Positions 8,902 to 17,520 of a stretch of 64,000 bases of DNA are shown here, in pieces (the stretch's first letter is position 1; the number at the start of each line of letters is the position of its first letter). Source of the stretch: Melioribacter roseus P3M-2. GTDB lineage: Bacteria; Bacteroidota; Ignavibacteria; Ignavibacteriales; Melioribacteraceae. A program made the translations under genes and the position numbers. The notes below the pieces were generated by a model. The model was not told the origin of the DNA and did no database searches. It saw only the letters and a list, made by a program, of their open reading frames with translations. Location of the stretch: NCBI RefSeq assembly GCF_000279145.1, contig NC_018178.1:1364001-1428000 (forward strand), in the 5' to 3' direction.

Positions 8902-9770
8902 TTTTGTAAGGTTTCTATGAATTCATCGAAATTATCGTCCAGGATATCTTTTACAACTCCGTTGCGGATGACATAAATTCTCGGCGGGGAAGAACCGATT
9001 AAGTCGAAAAATTCATCGGCGTCGATTAATCTGTACGGATAATCGTAACCGGTCAATGTTTTAAATGAATCGACGTTTACCTCGCCTTCTGAATAAAAGA
9101 GAGTAAAAAGTTTCGAAGCGAATTTGCGGTCTTTGTCCGAGCCGGCAATCTCTCTCGCCAATTCCTGGCAGTGTTCGCATTCCGTATTAAACACCGCTAC
9201 AAATTTATCGCCGCTCGAAAGGTCTGCTCTTCCCGCGCCTTCGAAATGCGTGTAATTAGAGAATGGGAAATCGTCCGCAGATTTAACGGGAACCGCAATG
9301 AATGTAACCGCGACGGCAATAATTAACGCGGCTGCGGGCACCATAAGATTTTTCCGGGATGTCTTCTCATGTCTGTGGACGATATAAACGAGAATAAGCA
9401 GCGCAGCATTTTTAAATGCCGATTCAATGGGCGACATTGCAATCGTGCTGCCGAAACATCCGCAATTTTGCGAGTCGCCGAGGACAAATTCCGTATAAAG
9501 CAAGTAGAAGGTAAAAACAGTCAGAAACAGCGCGGCCAGGGGCAGAGTGAATCTTTTGATTTCGTACGGAAGAAAGAATAAAATACCGAGCCCGAATTCA
9601 AATCCTATTAAAATGCGAGTAAGCGCCGCTGCAATTTCGCGGCTGTCCGTTAGTCCGTGGTCAATAAGAATAATTTCGATTAAGCCGGGTCCGACGGCTT
9701 TGGAATAAGCGGAGAACAAGAACACAACGCCGAGCAGGTATTTAATCGCAACGGAGATTTTATTGTTCAT
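8898..9770 (-). CDS. MauE/DoxX-like membrane protein with thioredoxin-like C-terminal domain
   Basis: About four hydrophobic segments in residues 5-150 resemble the MauE/DoxX family (ISVAIKYLLGVVFLFSAYSK at the start, NCGCFGS in a loop). A further membrane span near 145-165 is followed by an extracytoplasmic domain of about 110 residues. That domain holds FNTECEHCQELAREI, a CxxC placed as in thioredoxin-fold proteins, and ends with a cis-proline-like SSPPRIYVI segment. The layout suggests a membrane-anchored periplasmic thiol oxidoreductase or thiol-transfer protein. Redox direction and partners are unknown. It sits between radA (one base away) and pabB (4-base overlap). Confidence 0.7.
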   Translation of the reverse strand: MNNKISVAIKYLLGVVFLFSAYSKAVGPGLIEIILIDHGLTDSREIAAALTRILIGFEFGLGILFFLPYEIKRFTLPLAALFLTVFTFYLLYTEFVLGDSQNCGCFGSTIAMSPIESAFKNAALLILVYIVHRHEKTSRKNLMVPAAALIIAVAVTFIAVPVKSADDFPFSNYTHFEGAGRADLSSGDKFVAVFNTECEHCQELAREIAGSDKDRKFASKLFTLFYSEGEVNVDSFKTLTGYDYPYRLIDADEFFDLIGSSPPRIYVIRNGVVKDILDDNFDEFIETLQK

Positions 9771-9771
9771 A

Positions 9772-11139
9772 TTATCTCTCGAAACTGTGTTGAAGAGCTT
9801 TATTCAAATCGTCAGTAAAATTAATTTCTAGTTTGTCCCTTAGATCGGAATTTAGCGAAGAAAAATTCTTTTTATTTCCCGCCGGGAGAATAATTTTGCC
9901 GAATCCCAGCTTAGCCGCTTCGTTAATTCTTTTGTCGATATGGGTAACGCTTCTGATTTCGCCGCCGAGTCCCACTTCTCCGATAATTACGAGACCGTTT
10001 TTTGCAATTCGGTTCTGGAAGCTCGAAACAATTGCGACGCATACGGCCAGGTCGATTGCCGGTTCGTCAATTCTCAGACCGCCCGCAATATTCAGAAAAA
10101 CGTTCTGCGAGAATAGTTTCAGTCCGGCTCGTTTTTCCAGAACGGCTAAAAGAATCGCAAGGCGGCGATAGTCGAAACCTGTGGCCACTCGCTGAGGATT
10201 CCCGTAATATGACGGTGTAACCAAAGCCTGGACTTCGATTAATAGGGGTCTGGAACCTTCTATGCTTGCCGTTACTACAGTTCCGCTAATGTCGGTGCTT
10301 CGTTCGTTCAAAAAAATTTCGCTCGGATTTTTAACTTCCTGCAGACCTGTCTCGAGCATTTCGAATATCCCGATTTCGTTTGTATTGCCGAAACGATTTT
10401 TTTGCGAGCGAAGAATCCTGTACGAGTGACTCTTTTCGCCTTCGAACTGCAATACCGTATCAACAATATGTTCGAGAATTTTGGGTCCCGCAATAATTCC
10501 TTCCTTTGTAACGTGTCCGATCAGAACAACCGAGCAATTTTGTTTCTTGGCGACGTTCATCAACTCGGAAGCGGATTCGCGGATTTGAGTAACGGTTCCG
10601 GCGGTATTGTCGAGTTCGGGTTTGTATACCGTTTGAATCGAATCGACGATAACAACATCGGGTTTTTCTTTTTCGACGGCAGTAAGAATATTTTCCAGGT
10701 TTGTTTCGGTAAGAACGGAAAGGGAATCCGAGTTGATCCCGAGTCTTTTTGCGCGCTGGCTGATTTGATTAATCGATTCCTCGCCGGTAACGTATAGCAC
10801 ATTACCGTTTATCCGGGACGCCGCCTGAAGAACGAGCGTCGACTTTCCGATGCCCGGGTCGCCGCCTATCAGAATAACGGAGCCCGGCATCATGCCTCCG
10901 CCCAGAACGCGGTCGAATTCATTAATGCCTGTCTTGATGCGCTTCTCGCTTTCGGCGATTGTTCTGCTCAATTTAAAAGTCTTATAACTGCCGCTGTGTT
11001 TTTCTTTCCGGTGTTTGCCCGTTTCAATTATTTCTTCGGTAAACGAATTCCAGCTTTCGCATTCGGGGCATTTCCCGATCCATCGAATCGTTTCGTATCC
11101 GCAATTGGAGCAGACGTATTTTGTTTTCTTTTTACTCAT
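9772..11139 (-). CDS. radA: DNA repair protein RadA
   Basis: The 455-residue protein has the complete RadA layout. A four-cysteine zinc finger (C10, C13, C24, C27) is followed by a RecA-like ATPase with Walker A GGDPGIGKST (about 92-101), the RadA-specific KNRFG motif and a C-terminal Lon-protease-like domain (about 270-455). RadA drives branch migration during recombinational repair. Its ATG directly follows the stop of the ABC ATPase gene. It is co-transcribed with the folate genes downstream. Confidence 0.96.
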   Translation of the reverse strand: MSKKKTKYVCSNCGYETIRWIGKCPECESWNSFTEEIIETGKHRKEKHSGSYKTFKLSRTIAESEKRIKTGINEFDRVLGGGMMPGSVILIGGDPGIGKSTLVLQAASRINGNVLYVTGEESINQISQRAKRLGINSDSLSVLTETNLENILTAVEKEKPDVVIVDSIQTVYKPELDNTAGTVTQIRESASELMNVAKKQNCSVVLIGHVTKEGIIAGPKILEHIVDTVLQFEGEKSHSYRILRSQKNRFGNTNEIGIFEMLETGLQEVKNPSEIFLNERSTDISGTVVTASIEGSRPLLIEVQALVTPSYYGNPQRVATGFDYRRLAILLAVLEKRAGLKLFSQNVFLNIAGGLRIDEPAIDLAVCVAIVSSFQNRIAKNGLVIIGEVGLGGEIRSVTHIDKRINEAAKLGFGKIILPAGNKKNFSSLNSDLRDKLEINFTDDLNKALQHSFER

Positions 11140-11871
11140 TTAAAATCCAGTCCTTTTAACGAAATTCTTTATTACCGGATCGTTCAATCCGAGCATTTCT
11201 TCAATGTCGCCGGAAAAATAAATTTTTCCTTCGTGTATCATGGCAATCCTCTCGGCGGTCTTTTTTACGCTGAACATGTCGTGCGTTACAATAATCGAGG
11301 TGACGTTCAATTTAGCGTTGAGCTCTTTGATCAACTCGTCGATTGAATCCGATGTAACCGGGTCGAGTCCCGTTGTCGGTTCGTCGTAAAGAATATATTC
11401 GGGATTTGTAATCAACGCTCTGGCGAGTCCCACGCGTTTTTTCATACCGCCGGAAAGTTCGGAAGGTTTTAAGTTTTCCGTTCCCGGCAAGCCTACGAGA
11501 GAGAGTTTTTCTTCGACCAGTTTTTCGATTTCTTCCCCGGTAAAGTTATAATTGTTTTCCACAAGCGGCAGGCTTACATTTTCGAATACGGTCATCGAGT
11601 CGAATAGCGCGGCTCCCTGAAAAAGAAATCCGAAACGCTTCCGTATATCGTACAATTTTTCTTTCGGGAGATTAGTTACGGAATTACCGTCGACAATAAT
11701 ATCGCCTTCGTCGGGCATTATCAGTCCTACAATATGTTTTAACAGTACCGATTTGCCGCATCCGCTCTTGCCGATTATGGCAATCGACTCGCCCGTATTG
11801 ATAGTCAGGTCGATTCCTCGAAGCACTTTATTACCGCCGAATGATTTGTGCAGATTTTTTATTTCAATCAT
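11140..11871 (-). CDS. ABC transporter ATP-binding protein, MlaF-like
   Basis: The 243-residue ATPase has Walker A GKSGCGKSVLLKH, signature LSGGMKKRVGLARAL and Walker B YILYDEPTTGLDP. The wording GMKKRVGLARAL and the overall length match MlaF/Ttg2A, the ATPase of the phospholipid-trafficking Mla system. MlaF normally sits beside the permease MlaE and the MCE protein MlaD. Neither is present here: the 120 bases upstream hold no gene, and the next upstream gene is a cytochrome. It appears to head the radA operon. The permease is presumably encoded elsewhere. Confidence 0.85.
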   Translation of the reverse strand: MIEIKNLHKSFGGNKVLRGIDLTINTGESIAIIGKSGCGKSVLLKHIVGLIMPDEGDIIVDGNSVTNLPKEKLYDIRKRFGFLFQGAALFDSMTVFENVSLPLVENNYNFTGEEIEKLVEEKLSLVGLPGTENLKPSELSGGMKKRVGLARALITNPEYILYDEPTTGLDPVTSDSIDELIKELNAKLNVTSIIVTHDMFSVKKTAERIAMIHEGKIYFSGDIEEMLGLNDPVIKNFVKRTGF

Positions 11872-11991
11872 AACAATAAGAATTATTAACCGAATTGAAA
11901 TATATAAAAGTATGTCGAGTTTATCGAATGGCGACGGGTAAATGTAGGCTGCGCCGGCGCAATGAACGACCGGCGCAGGGTGGAGTAAATT

Positions 11992-13503
11992 TTATGGATT
12001 CAAACCGGTATGGCAGTCGACGCACAACATCTCTTTCCATTGGTCGCCGACGTCTTCTCCCGGATGTCTGAATTCGAGCGAAGAATTTACCGCTGCAACT
12101 TCGAGATTGTCGGGCGGGCCCTGTGCGTTAATCGAATGGCAGATGTTGCAGTCCTTGCTGATAAGCTTGCCCGCGTCGGTTTTGTGACGGTCGTTGTGAC
12201 AGCGGAAGCACCCCATAAATTCCAGGTGTCCGATGTTGTTGGGATAAACCGACCATTTGACTTTCATTTCCGGAAAAATGTTTTTGTCAAATGTTTTCAG
12301 TATTCCGTTTAAGGCTTTATCTATTTTATCTTTTTGATTGGCATATACTTCGGGATAATTGTCCTTGTAAAAAGTATAAATATAATCCGTTATTGCTTTG
12401 TGAGCCGAATCCGTCGTCGGAAAGTCTTCGCCGAGAATATCCATCGATGCGAATTTAATCATCGGTAAATCCCGGGGTATGTCGCCGGCCGTAATTGCAT
12501 CGTTAATGAAAAACGCAGGCGGTCTGTAATTGTGCGAAGGTCGATTGTGACAGTCCATGCAATCCATTGTACGGGTTTCAAGAGTATCGAGTTCCGATTG
12601 AGAAAGCGGATTGTCTTCGTCTTTATAAATAAATACTTTGCCGGTTTTTTTGTTCGTGTATTTCACCCACGGAATCGACTGGCGTTTTTCGTCCGCTGCT
12701 TTATATTCGATTTTAATGTCGGGATTAATATGCCAGTGTATGCCTTCCTGCAAGCCGAGCGCGCTCAGATTGGCTCCAATTTTCATTGTAAGAGTAATAT
12801 CCCATTCGGAATTGTTATAATCCGAAAGATAATGCCGTTCGTTGCGGAGTTTACGGGCGTAGAATTTCTGAGGCCAGTGGCATTCCTCGCAGGTTTCTCT
12901 TGCGGGTCGTAAATTTTTAATCGGCGTTTCGATAGGTTTCGGAACGGCGCCCAATGTAACGGCGTAGACCTGATAGAGTCCGGACATTTTGGATCGCACA
13001 TACCAGCTGGCTCCGGTTCCCACGTGGCATTCGACGCATGCAACCCGAGCGTGGGGCGAATTTTGATAGGCGACATATTCCGGTTTCATAACCGAATGGC
13101 ACACCTTGCCGCAAAACTCGACCGATTCGGTGTAGTGAAACGCTTCATAGCTCCCGACTGCGGAGGCCAGCAGAAATATTGCCGTGCCTACGGAAAAAAT
13201 CATAAAAGCGTTTCTCGTTCGTAAATCGTTAAAATCGATTGTCGGCCAATCCTTGGTTTCTTTTACCCCGTAGCGCTTTTCCTTTCGTATCTTTAACCAC
13301 ATGCCGACCGGAATCAAAATCAATCCGAATACGAGTACTGCAGGCAAAGCTATATATATTATCAGACCGAGGTAAGAATTATCTTTCCCGATAATCGAAC
13401 TGACGGTGAACAGAAAGACTATCATAAAAAAACTGATTAGAGCAATGGTGGCGCCGACAAGCGAAACCCAATTCTGGGTCGAATGAGGAAGTTTTAATTT
13501 CAT
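11992..13503 (-). CDS. membrane-anchored heptaheme cytochrome c, NapC/NirT-like
   Basis: Three membrane segments (about residues 12-35, 43-70 and 95-118) precede a periplasmic domain with seven heme c attachment sites. The first is CGKVCH, with three residues between the cysteines. The others are CVECH, CEECH, CMDCH, CFRCH, CNICH and CVDCH. The segment SPHARVACVECHVGTGASW is typical of NapC/NirT-related quinol-oxidising cytochromes of anaerobic respirers. The expected role is to pass electrons from the membrane quinone pool to periplasmic or outer-membrane acceptors. No terminal reductase lies next to it, so the partner cannot be named. It looks monocistronic. Confidence 0.88.
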   Translation of the reverse strand: MKLKLPHSTQNWVSLVGATIALISFFMIVFLFTVSSIIGKDNSYLGLIIYIALPAVLVFGLILIPVGMWLKIRKEKRYGVKETKDWPTIDFNDLRTRNAFMIFSVGTAIFLLASAVGSYEAFHYTESVEFCGKVCHSVMKPEYVAYQNSPHARVACVECHVGTGASWYVRSKMSGLYQVYAVTLGAVPKPIETPIKNLRPARETCEECHWPQKFYARKLRNERHYLSDYNNSEWDITLTMKIGANLSALGLQEGIHWHINPDIKIEYKAADEKRQSIPWVKYTNKKTGKVFIYKDEDNPLSQSELDTLETRTMDCMDCHNRPSHNYRPPAFFINDAITAGDIPRDLPMIKFASMDILGEDFPTTDSAHKAITDYIYTFYKDNYPEVYANQKDKIDKALNGILKTFDKNIFPEMKVKWSVYPNNIGHLEFMGCFRCHNDRHKTDAGKLISKDCNICHSINAQGPPDNLEVAAVNSSLEFRHPGEDVGDQWKEMLCVDCHTGLNP

Positions 13504-13571
13504 AAACCCGCTCTTTTTATCCTATTATGAAGTGAAAGTTAAAAAAATCAATTGTATTTGAAAAGAAAAAA

Positions 13572-13618
13572 ATGGGACTGTCCGAAAAACGGCGGGAATT
13601 AATTCCGGACAATCCCAT
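13572..13618 (-). terminator. terminator of the Cys-rich periplasmic protein gene
   Basis: ATGGGACTGTCCG pairs with CGGACAATCCCAT with one mismatch. Read on the minus strand, it is followed directly by a T-rich run. It lies 24 bases after the stop of the gene at 13642. Confidence 0.75.
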
Positions 13619-13641
13619 TATAAGGAGTAAAGATGCGTTAA

Positions 13642-14301
13642 TTATTCTTTTTCTTTTCTTTCTTTTTCGATGATTACCTTCTTGTTAATTTTTTTCGGAT
13701 TCGGTACGATATGGTCGTGATGCCGACAGCAACAGCATTCGCATCCGCCCATGAATGGAGGTTCGCCCAATCGAATTCGGAATCTCTTTTGCATGTTTTC
13801 TTTCAGGAAATCTTCGGCTTCTTCGCCTTCATAAACTTTCGTCGTTTCCTTGCCGTCTTTTTTTGTAGTAACTGTTACTTTTTTTACTCCGTCTTTAATT
13901 TCAATCTTGACGTCTTTGTCGGTCTCTGCCTCGGATGAATCGTCAGAATACCAGAACATCATGCGTCCGGGCAGGTCGATGTCGATATCCGGCTCAAAAT
14001 CGAAATCGAATTCGTCGATTCCTTCCCATTCGAATTCATTTGGATCGATATTGATTTTAATCTTCTGCGGAATCATGCCCATCAATCGTATTCTGTCTGC
14101 AAGCATTTGCGCTTCGTCGCCTTCGAATACGACTTTCCCTTCGTCGGTTTCTACCGTAATGCGTTCCACTTCGCCTTTGAGCTTTTTTAATTTGGAACGG
14201 AGTTCATCTCCGGTGTCCTGGGCTTTTAGCGTTATTCCCAGAAGACCGAACAATAAAAGTAAAACGATTAAAAATAATTTTTTGTTGTTTTGCTTTTCCA
14301 T
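13642..14301 (-). CDS. exported acidic protein with Cys/His cluster, unknown function
   Basis: I do not recognise a family. The 219-residue product begins with a signal or anchor segment (about residues 9-27, ending near LKAQ). Two similar units follow, one around ITVETDEGKVVFEGDEAQML and one around VTTKKDGKETTKVYEGEEA. Between them lies an acidic alternating tract (DEFDFDFEPDIDID). A compact CECCCCRHHDH cluster begins near residue 187, followed by a highly basic tail. The cluster could bind a metal ion or react with thiol stress. The gene is divergent from a sensor kinase/regulator pair, and phased TTAAA boxes lie between them, an arrangement like cpxP and cpxRA. A regulatory link is inferred, not shown. 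Confidence 0.75.
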   Translation of the reverse strand: MEKQNNKKLFLIVLLLLFGLLGITLKAQDTGDELRSKLKKLKGEVERITVETDEGKVVFEGDEAQMLADRIRLMGMIPQKIKINIDPNEFEWEGIDEFDFDFEPDIDIDLPGRMMFWYSDDSSEAETDKDVKIEIKDGVKKVTVTTKKDGKETTKVYEGEEAEDFLKENMQKRFRIRLGEPPFMGGCECCCCRHHDHIVPNPKKINKKVIIEKERKEKE

Positions 14302-14357
14302 AGAACAAATCCTCCTTGTTGAATGTCTAATGCGCTGTATGATACATCATGTGTCCG

Positions 14358-14403
14358 TTAAATGATTCTTAAAGAATGTTAAAAAATGTTAAAATCGTTT
14401 AAT
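14358..14403 (+). promoter_or_regulatory. phased TTAAA repeats, probable OmpR-family regulator binding sites
   Basis: TTAAA occurs at 14358, 14369, 14379 and 14389, and TTAAT at 14399, so the spacing is 11, 10, 10 and 10 bases. Direct half-sites spaced one helical turn apart are how OmpR/PhoB-type dimers bind, and CpxR sites read GTAAA-N5-GTAAA. The array is 30 bases before the sensor kinase start and 57 bases before the divergent Cys-rich gene. It is the obvious candidate operator for the regulator at 15944. Confidence 0.6.
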
Positions 14404-14432
14404 TTTTTGATTTCTTCGATTATTATAGACGT

Positions 14433-15947
14433 ATGAAAGAGAAAAAAGTGAAAATATTGATTGCCGTGATGACCGCTTCGTTAATCGGAGTGGCGTTTGT
14501 ACAATTTTACCTTATCGGGAAGTCTCTCAAAATTGAAGAGGAAAAATTCGACCGCAACGCCAGTTATGCGCTAATGAGAGCGACGGACAAACTTGAAAAA
14601 AGACATGCAGCCGAAGCGGTTATAAAAAAATTCGACGACGATCATTTTATCCCTCCTCCCGATTTCGGAAGAGATACGGCGTTCGTTTTCGAACACGGAG
14701 ATGACTTCGACTTCGATATAAACGTGATAGTGAAAGACGATTCGAACAGAATTAAGATAAATGCAAGAAACATCCGGAAACTTCCCGCGCATCCTACCGC
14801 CCTCTGGATTCAAAAAGTCGATACCATTATTCAAAAAAAACTCGTAGCGAACGTCTTGAAAGATTTGCTGGCAGACAGGGACAGTATCGAAAATAAATTG
14901 AACAAGGATGAAATAGAAAAATCTCTTAAAGAAGAATTATCGGACGGTTCGATCGAAACGGATTTTTATTTCGGCGTTCATAAACTTAACGAAGACAGGT
15001 TAATTCTTGTTAAAGAAGGCGCGGACACGACCGAACTGATAAAAAGCAAGTACAGAGCGCCTCTGTTCCCGCGCAGAATCTTTGCCTCGCCGTACGAATT
15101 GATTGTATATTTCCCCGATAAAGATTATTACATTTTCAAATCCCTCGCTTTAATGCTGGCGATGTCTTTTGTTTTCATTGCGGTTATTGCGTACGCTTTT
15201 TATCTAACAGTGCGTATGTTCATAAGGCAGAAGAAATTAACCGAAGTAAAGAACGATTTGATAAACAATATAACGCACGAATTCAAAACGCCGATATCGA
15301 CAATTTCGATTGCGTGCGAGGCGCTGGGCGACCCCGAACTTGCAGTTAACGAAAAAATAGTAATAAGATATTCCGGTATTGTAAGAGAGGAAAACGAACG
15401 TCTAAAGAGACTCGTCGAAAGTTTGCTTACTACCGCAGCGCTCGAAAAAAACGGAGGTTCGTCATTAAACCTCGTTAAGAAAGAAGTCTCCATCGACGAC
15501 GTCGTCAACGAATGCGTAAAGAGTTTCAGAGAAAGAGGACGCGCGGATAATTTCTCAATCGAAACGATAGGAATTCCTTCCGGTATTACTATTAACGGCG
15601 ATAAGTACCATTTGATTAATGTAATCGGAAATCTGATCGATAATGCGATCAAGTATAATTTGAGAGCCCCGGATATTAAAATATCGGTTTCGACAAACGA
15701 CGATTATTGCAAAGTGGAAGTCAAAGATAACGGCATCGGCATACCGCGAAATGAAATCGATAAAATCTTCGAGACATTCTACAGAATTCCCACTGGGAAT
15801 ATTCATAATGTAAGGGGAAACGGACTGGGTCTAAGTTATTGCAAAAATATTGTGGAACTTCACGGCGGGAAAATTAAAGTGGAAAGCAAACCGAACGAAG
15901 GAAGCGCGTTCATTATTTTATTGCCAATAGCAGGAAAGAAATCATGA
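14433..15947 (+). CDS. two-component sensor histidine kinase
   Basis: The 504-residue protein has a membrane segment at about residues 7-28 and a periplasmic sensor region (about 30-235) rich in acidic residues. A second span lies at about 238-262. A HisKA helix with phospho-acceptor in NITHEFKTPIS follows, then a HATPase domain with N-box NLIDNAIKYN, G1 DNGIGIP and G2 GNGLGLSY. It should autophosphorylate in response to an envelope signal and phosphorylate the regulator that overlaps its end by 4 bases. The sensor region shows no recognised domain. The FEHGDDFDFDINV stretch resembles the acidic tract of the divergent exported protein. Confidence 0.92.
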   Translation: MKEKKVKILIAVMTASLIGVAFVQFYLIGKSLKIEEEKFDRNASYALMRATDKLEKRHAAEAVIKKFDDDHFIPPPDFGRDTAFVFEHGDDFDFDINVIVKDDSNRIKINARNIRKLPAHPTALWIQKVDTIIQKKLVANVLKDLLADRDSIENKLNKDEIEKSLKEELSDGSIETDFYFGVHKLNEDRLILVKEGADTTELIKSKYRAPLFPRRIFASPYELIVYFPDKDYYIFKSLALMLAMSFVFIAVIAYAFYLTVRMFIRQKKLTEVKNDLINNITHEFKTPISTISIACEALGDPELAVNEKIVIRYSGIVREENERLKRLVESLLTTAALEKNGGSSLNLVKKEVSIDDVVNECVKSFRERGRADNFSIETIGIPSGITINGDKYHLINVIGNLIDNAIKYNLRAPDIKISVSTNDDYCKVEVKDNGIGIPRNEIDKIFETFYRIPTGNIHNVRGNGLGLSYCKNIVELHGGKIKVESKPNEGSAFIILLPIAGKKS

Positions 15948-16615
15948 AAAAAATTCTTCTCGTCGAAGACGACAATAATCTAGGCGCCATTCTTTCGGAA
16001 TTCTTGGCGTTCAAGGGCTTTGAGGTTAGTCGTCATATTAACGGGGAAGATGCATGGAAAGCTTTTAATTCCGATAAATACGACATCTGTATAATCGATA
16101 TTATGATGCCAAGAATGGACGGGTTTACTCTGGCAAAGAAAATAAGAACCGCCGGCAATGTCCCTTTCCTTTTTTTGACGGCAAAATCGATGATCGAAGA
16201 TAAAATAGAAGGATTCAAACTGGGCGCGGACGATTATATTACAAAACCCTTCAGTATGGAAGAGCTGATGATGAGAATTAATGCTATTTTGAACAGATAT
16301 AATAATGCGGCCATTAACGGCAGCGCTACGCTCGGCAAGTATGTTTTTAATTACGACGAACGCATTCTGAAAACGGAAGACAATATCAAAAAACTGACTG
16401 CAAAAGAGGCGGACTTGCTAAAAATTCTTTTCGACAATAAAAACAAGGTAGTCGAAAAACAATTTATCCTGAAAAAAATATGGGGCGAGGATTCCTATTT
16501 TGCGGCAAGAAGTATGGACGTATACGTTTCCAAACTCAGAAATTACCTCAAAGACGACAATTCGATAGAAATTTCCACTCTATACGGAACGGGCATTAAA
16601 TTGATTGTCAAATAA
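15944..16615 (+). CDS. OmpR/PhoB-family response regulator
   Basis: The 223-residue protein has a receiver domain with acidic pocket VEDD, phospho-acceptor Asp in CIIDIMMPRMDGF, the conserved Thr in FLTAK and Lys in ITKPF. A winged-helix DNA-binding domain follows (about 125-223). It starts within the stop of the kinase gene (ATGA overlap), so the pair is translationally coupled. The likely target is the phased TTAAA array at 14358-14403, which would give autoregulation and control of the divergent Cys-rich gene. Confidence 0.93.
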   Translation: MKKILLVEDDNNLGAILSEFLAFKGFEVSRHINGEDAWKAFNSDKYDICIIDIMMPRMDGFTLAKKIRTAGNVPFLFLTAKSMIEDKIEGFKLGADDYITKPFSMEELMMRINAILNRYNNAAINGSATLGKYVFNYDERILKTEDNIKKLTAKEADLLKILFDNKNKVVEKQFILKKIWGEDSYFAARSMDVYVSKLRNYLKDDNSIEISTLYGTGIKLIVK

Positions 16616-16710
16616 ATTATTACATTTCCCGCCGCTCAAATCGAACGGCAAAGAATTCCGTTAATAATTAATCATCTTTCTGATTATATTGCCTTCAAAA
16701 AATAAAATTT

Positions 16711-17520
16711 ATGGGCAGATTCAGACTCGATATAGAATACGCCGGCACGCGTTACAGCGGATGGCAAAAGCAGAAAAACGGCAGGACGATTCAGGGCAAA
16801 TTGATCGAAGCGGCCGAAAAAATATTTAAGGGCGAAAGAATCGATATTCAGGGGTCGGGCAGAACCGACGCCGGAGTGCATGCGTTGAATCAAGTCGCTC
16901 ATTTGGAAGTTAAAACGATGCTTGCGCCAGAAATAATAAAAATGAAATTAAACGATTTACTGCCTGCCGACATAAATATACTGGAAGTATCGAAAGCCGG
17001 CAAAAATTTCCACGCGCGACACGACGCCGTTTCTCGCAGTTATATCTATCAAATATCAAGAAGAAGAACCGCATTCGGGAAACAATTCGTATGGTGGATT
17101 AAAGACGAACTCGATTTCGAGTATATGAAGCGTGTCGGAGGTTTGTTCGAAGGGATGCACGATTTCGCTTCTTTTGCCGATAAAGATTCCGAAGACAAAT
17201 CCACTAAAGCGCTTATAGAATCGATTCAATTTAAGGAAGTGGGGGAGCTAATCCTGATTCGTATTGTCGGTTCGCATTTTTTATGGAAAATGGTCCGAAG
17301 AATCGTAGGAGTTCTTGCCGAAGCGGGACGGCATAAGTTAAACGAGAATGACGTAGAATCATATTTGAATGTTTTTTCGCGCGAACCGGCTAAGTATACC
17401 GCCCCGCCGTCGGGACTGTTTCTCGAAAAGGTGATTTATGAAAAAAATTATCAATGGGAAGAATTAGAACCTGTTATTAATCTCATACCGACAATAAAAT
17501 TCGGAAGGAGGGAAAAATGA
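16711..17520 (+). CDS. truA: tRNA pseudouridine(38-40) synthase TruA
   Basis: The 269-residue protein contains the TruA active-site motif GSGRTDAGVHA with catalytic D53, preceded by YAGTRYSGWQKQ. It isomerises uridines 38-40 in the anticodon stem of tRNAs. Length is normal. It starts a plus-strand group. The next gene, mscS, overlaps its stop by 4 bases. Confidence 0.95.
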   Translation: MGRFRLDIEYAGTRYSGWQKQKNGRTIQGKLIEAAEKIFKGERIDIQGSGRTDAGVHALNQVAHLEVKTMLAPEIIKMKLNDLLPADINILEVSKAGKNFHARHDAVSRSYIYQISRRRTAFGKQFVWWIKDELDFEYMKRVGGLFEGMHDFASFADKDSEDKSTKALIESIQFKEVGELILIRIVGSHFLWKMVRRIVGVLAEAGRHKLNENDVESYLNVFSREPAKYTAPPSGLFLEKVIYEKNYQWEELEPVINLIPTIKFGRREK

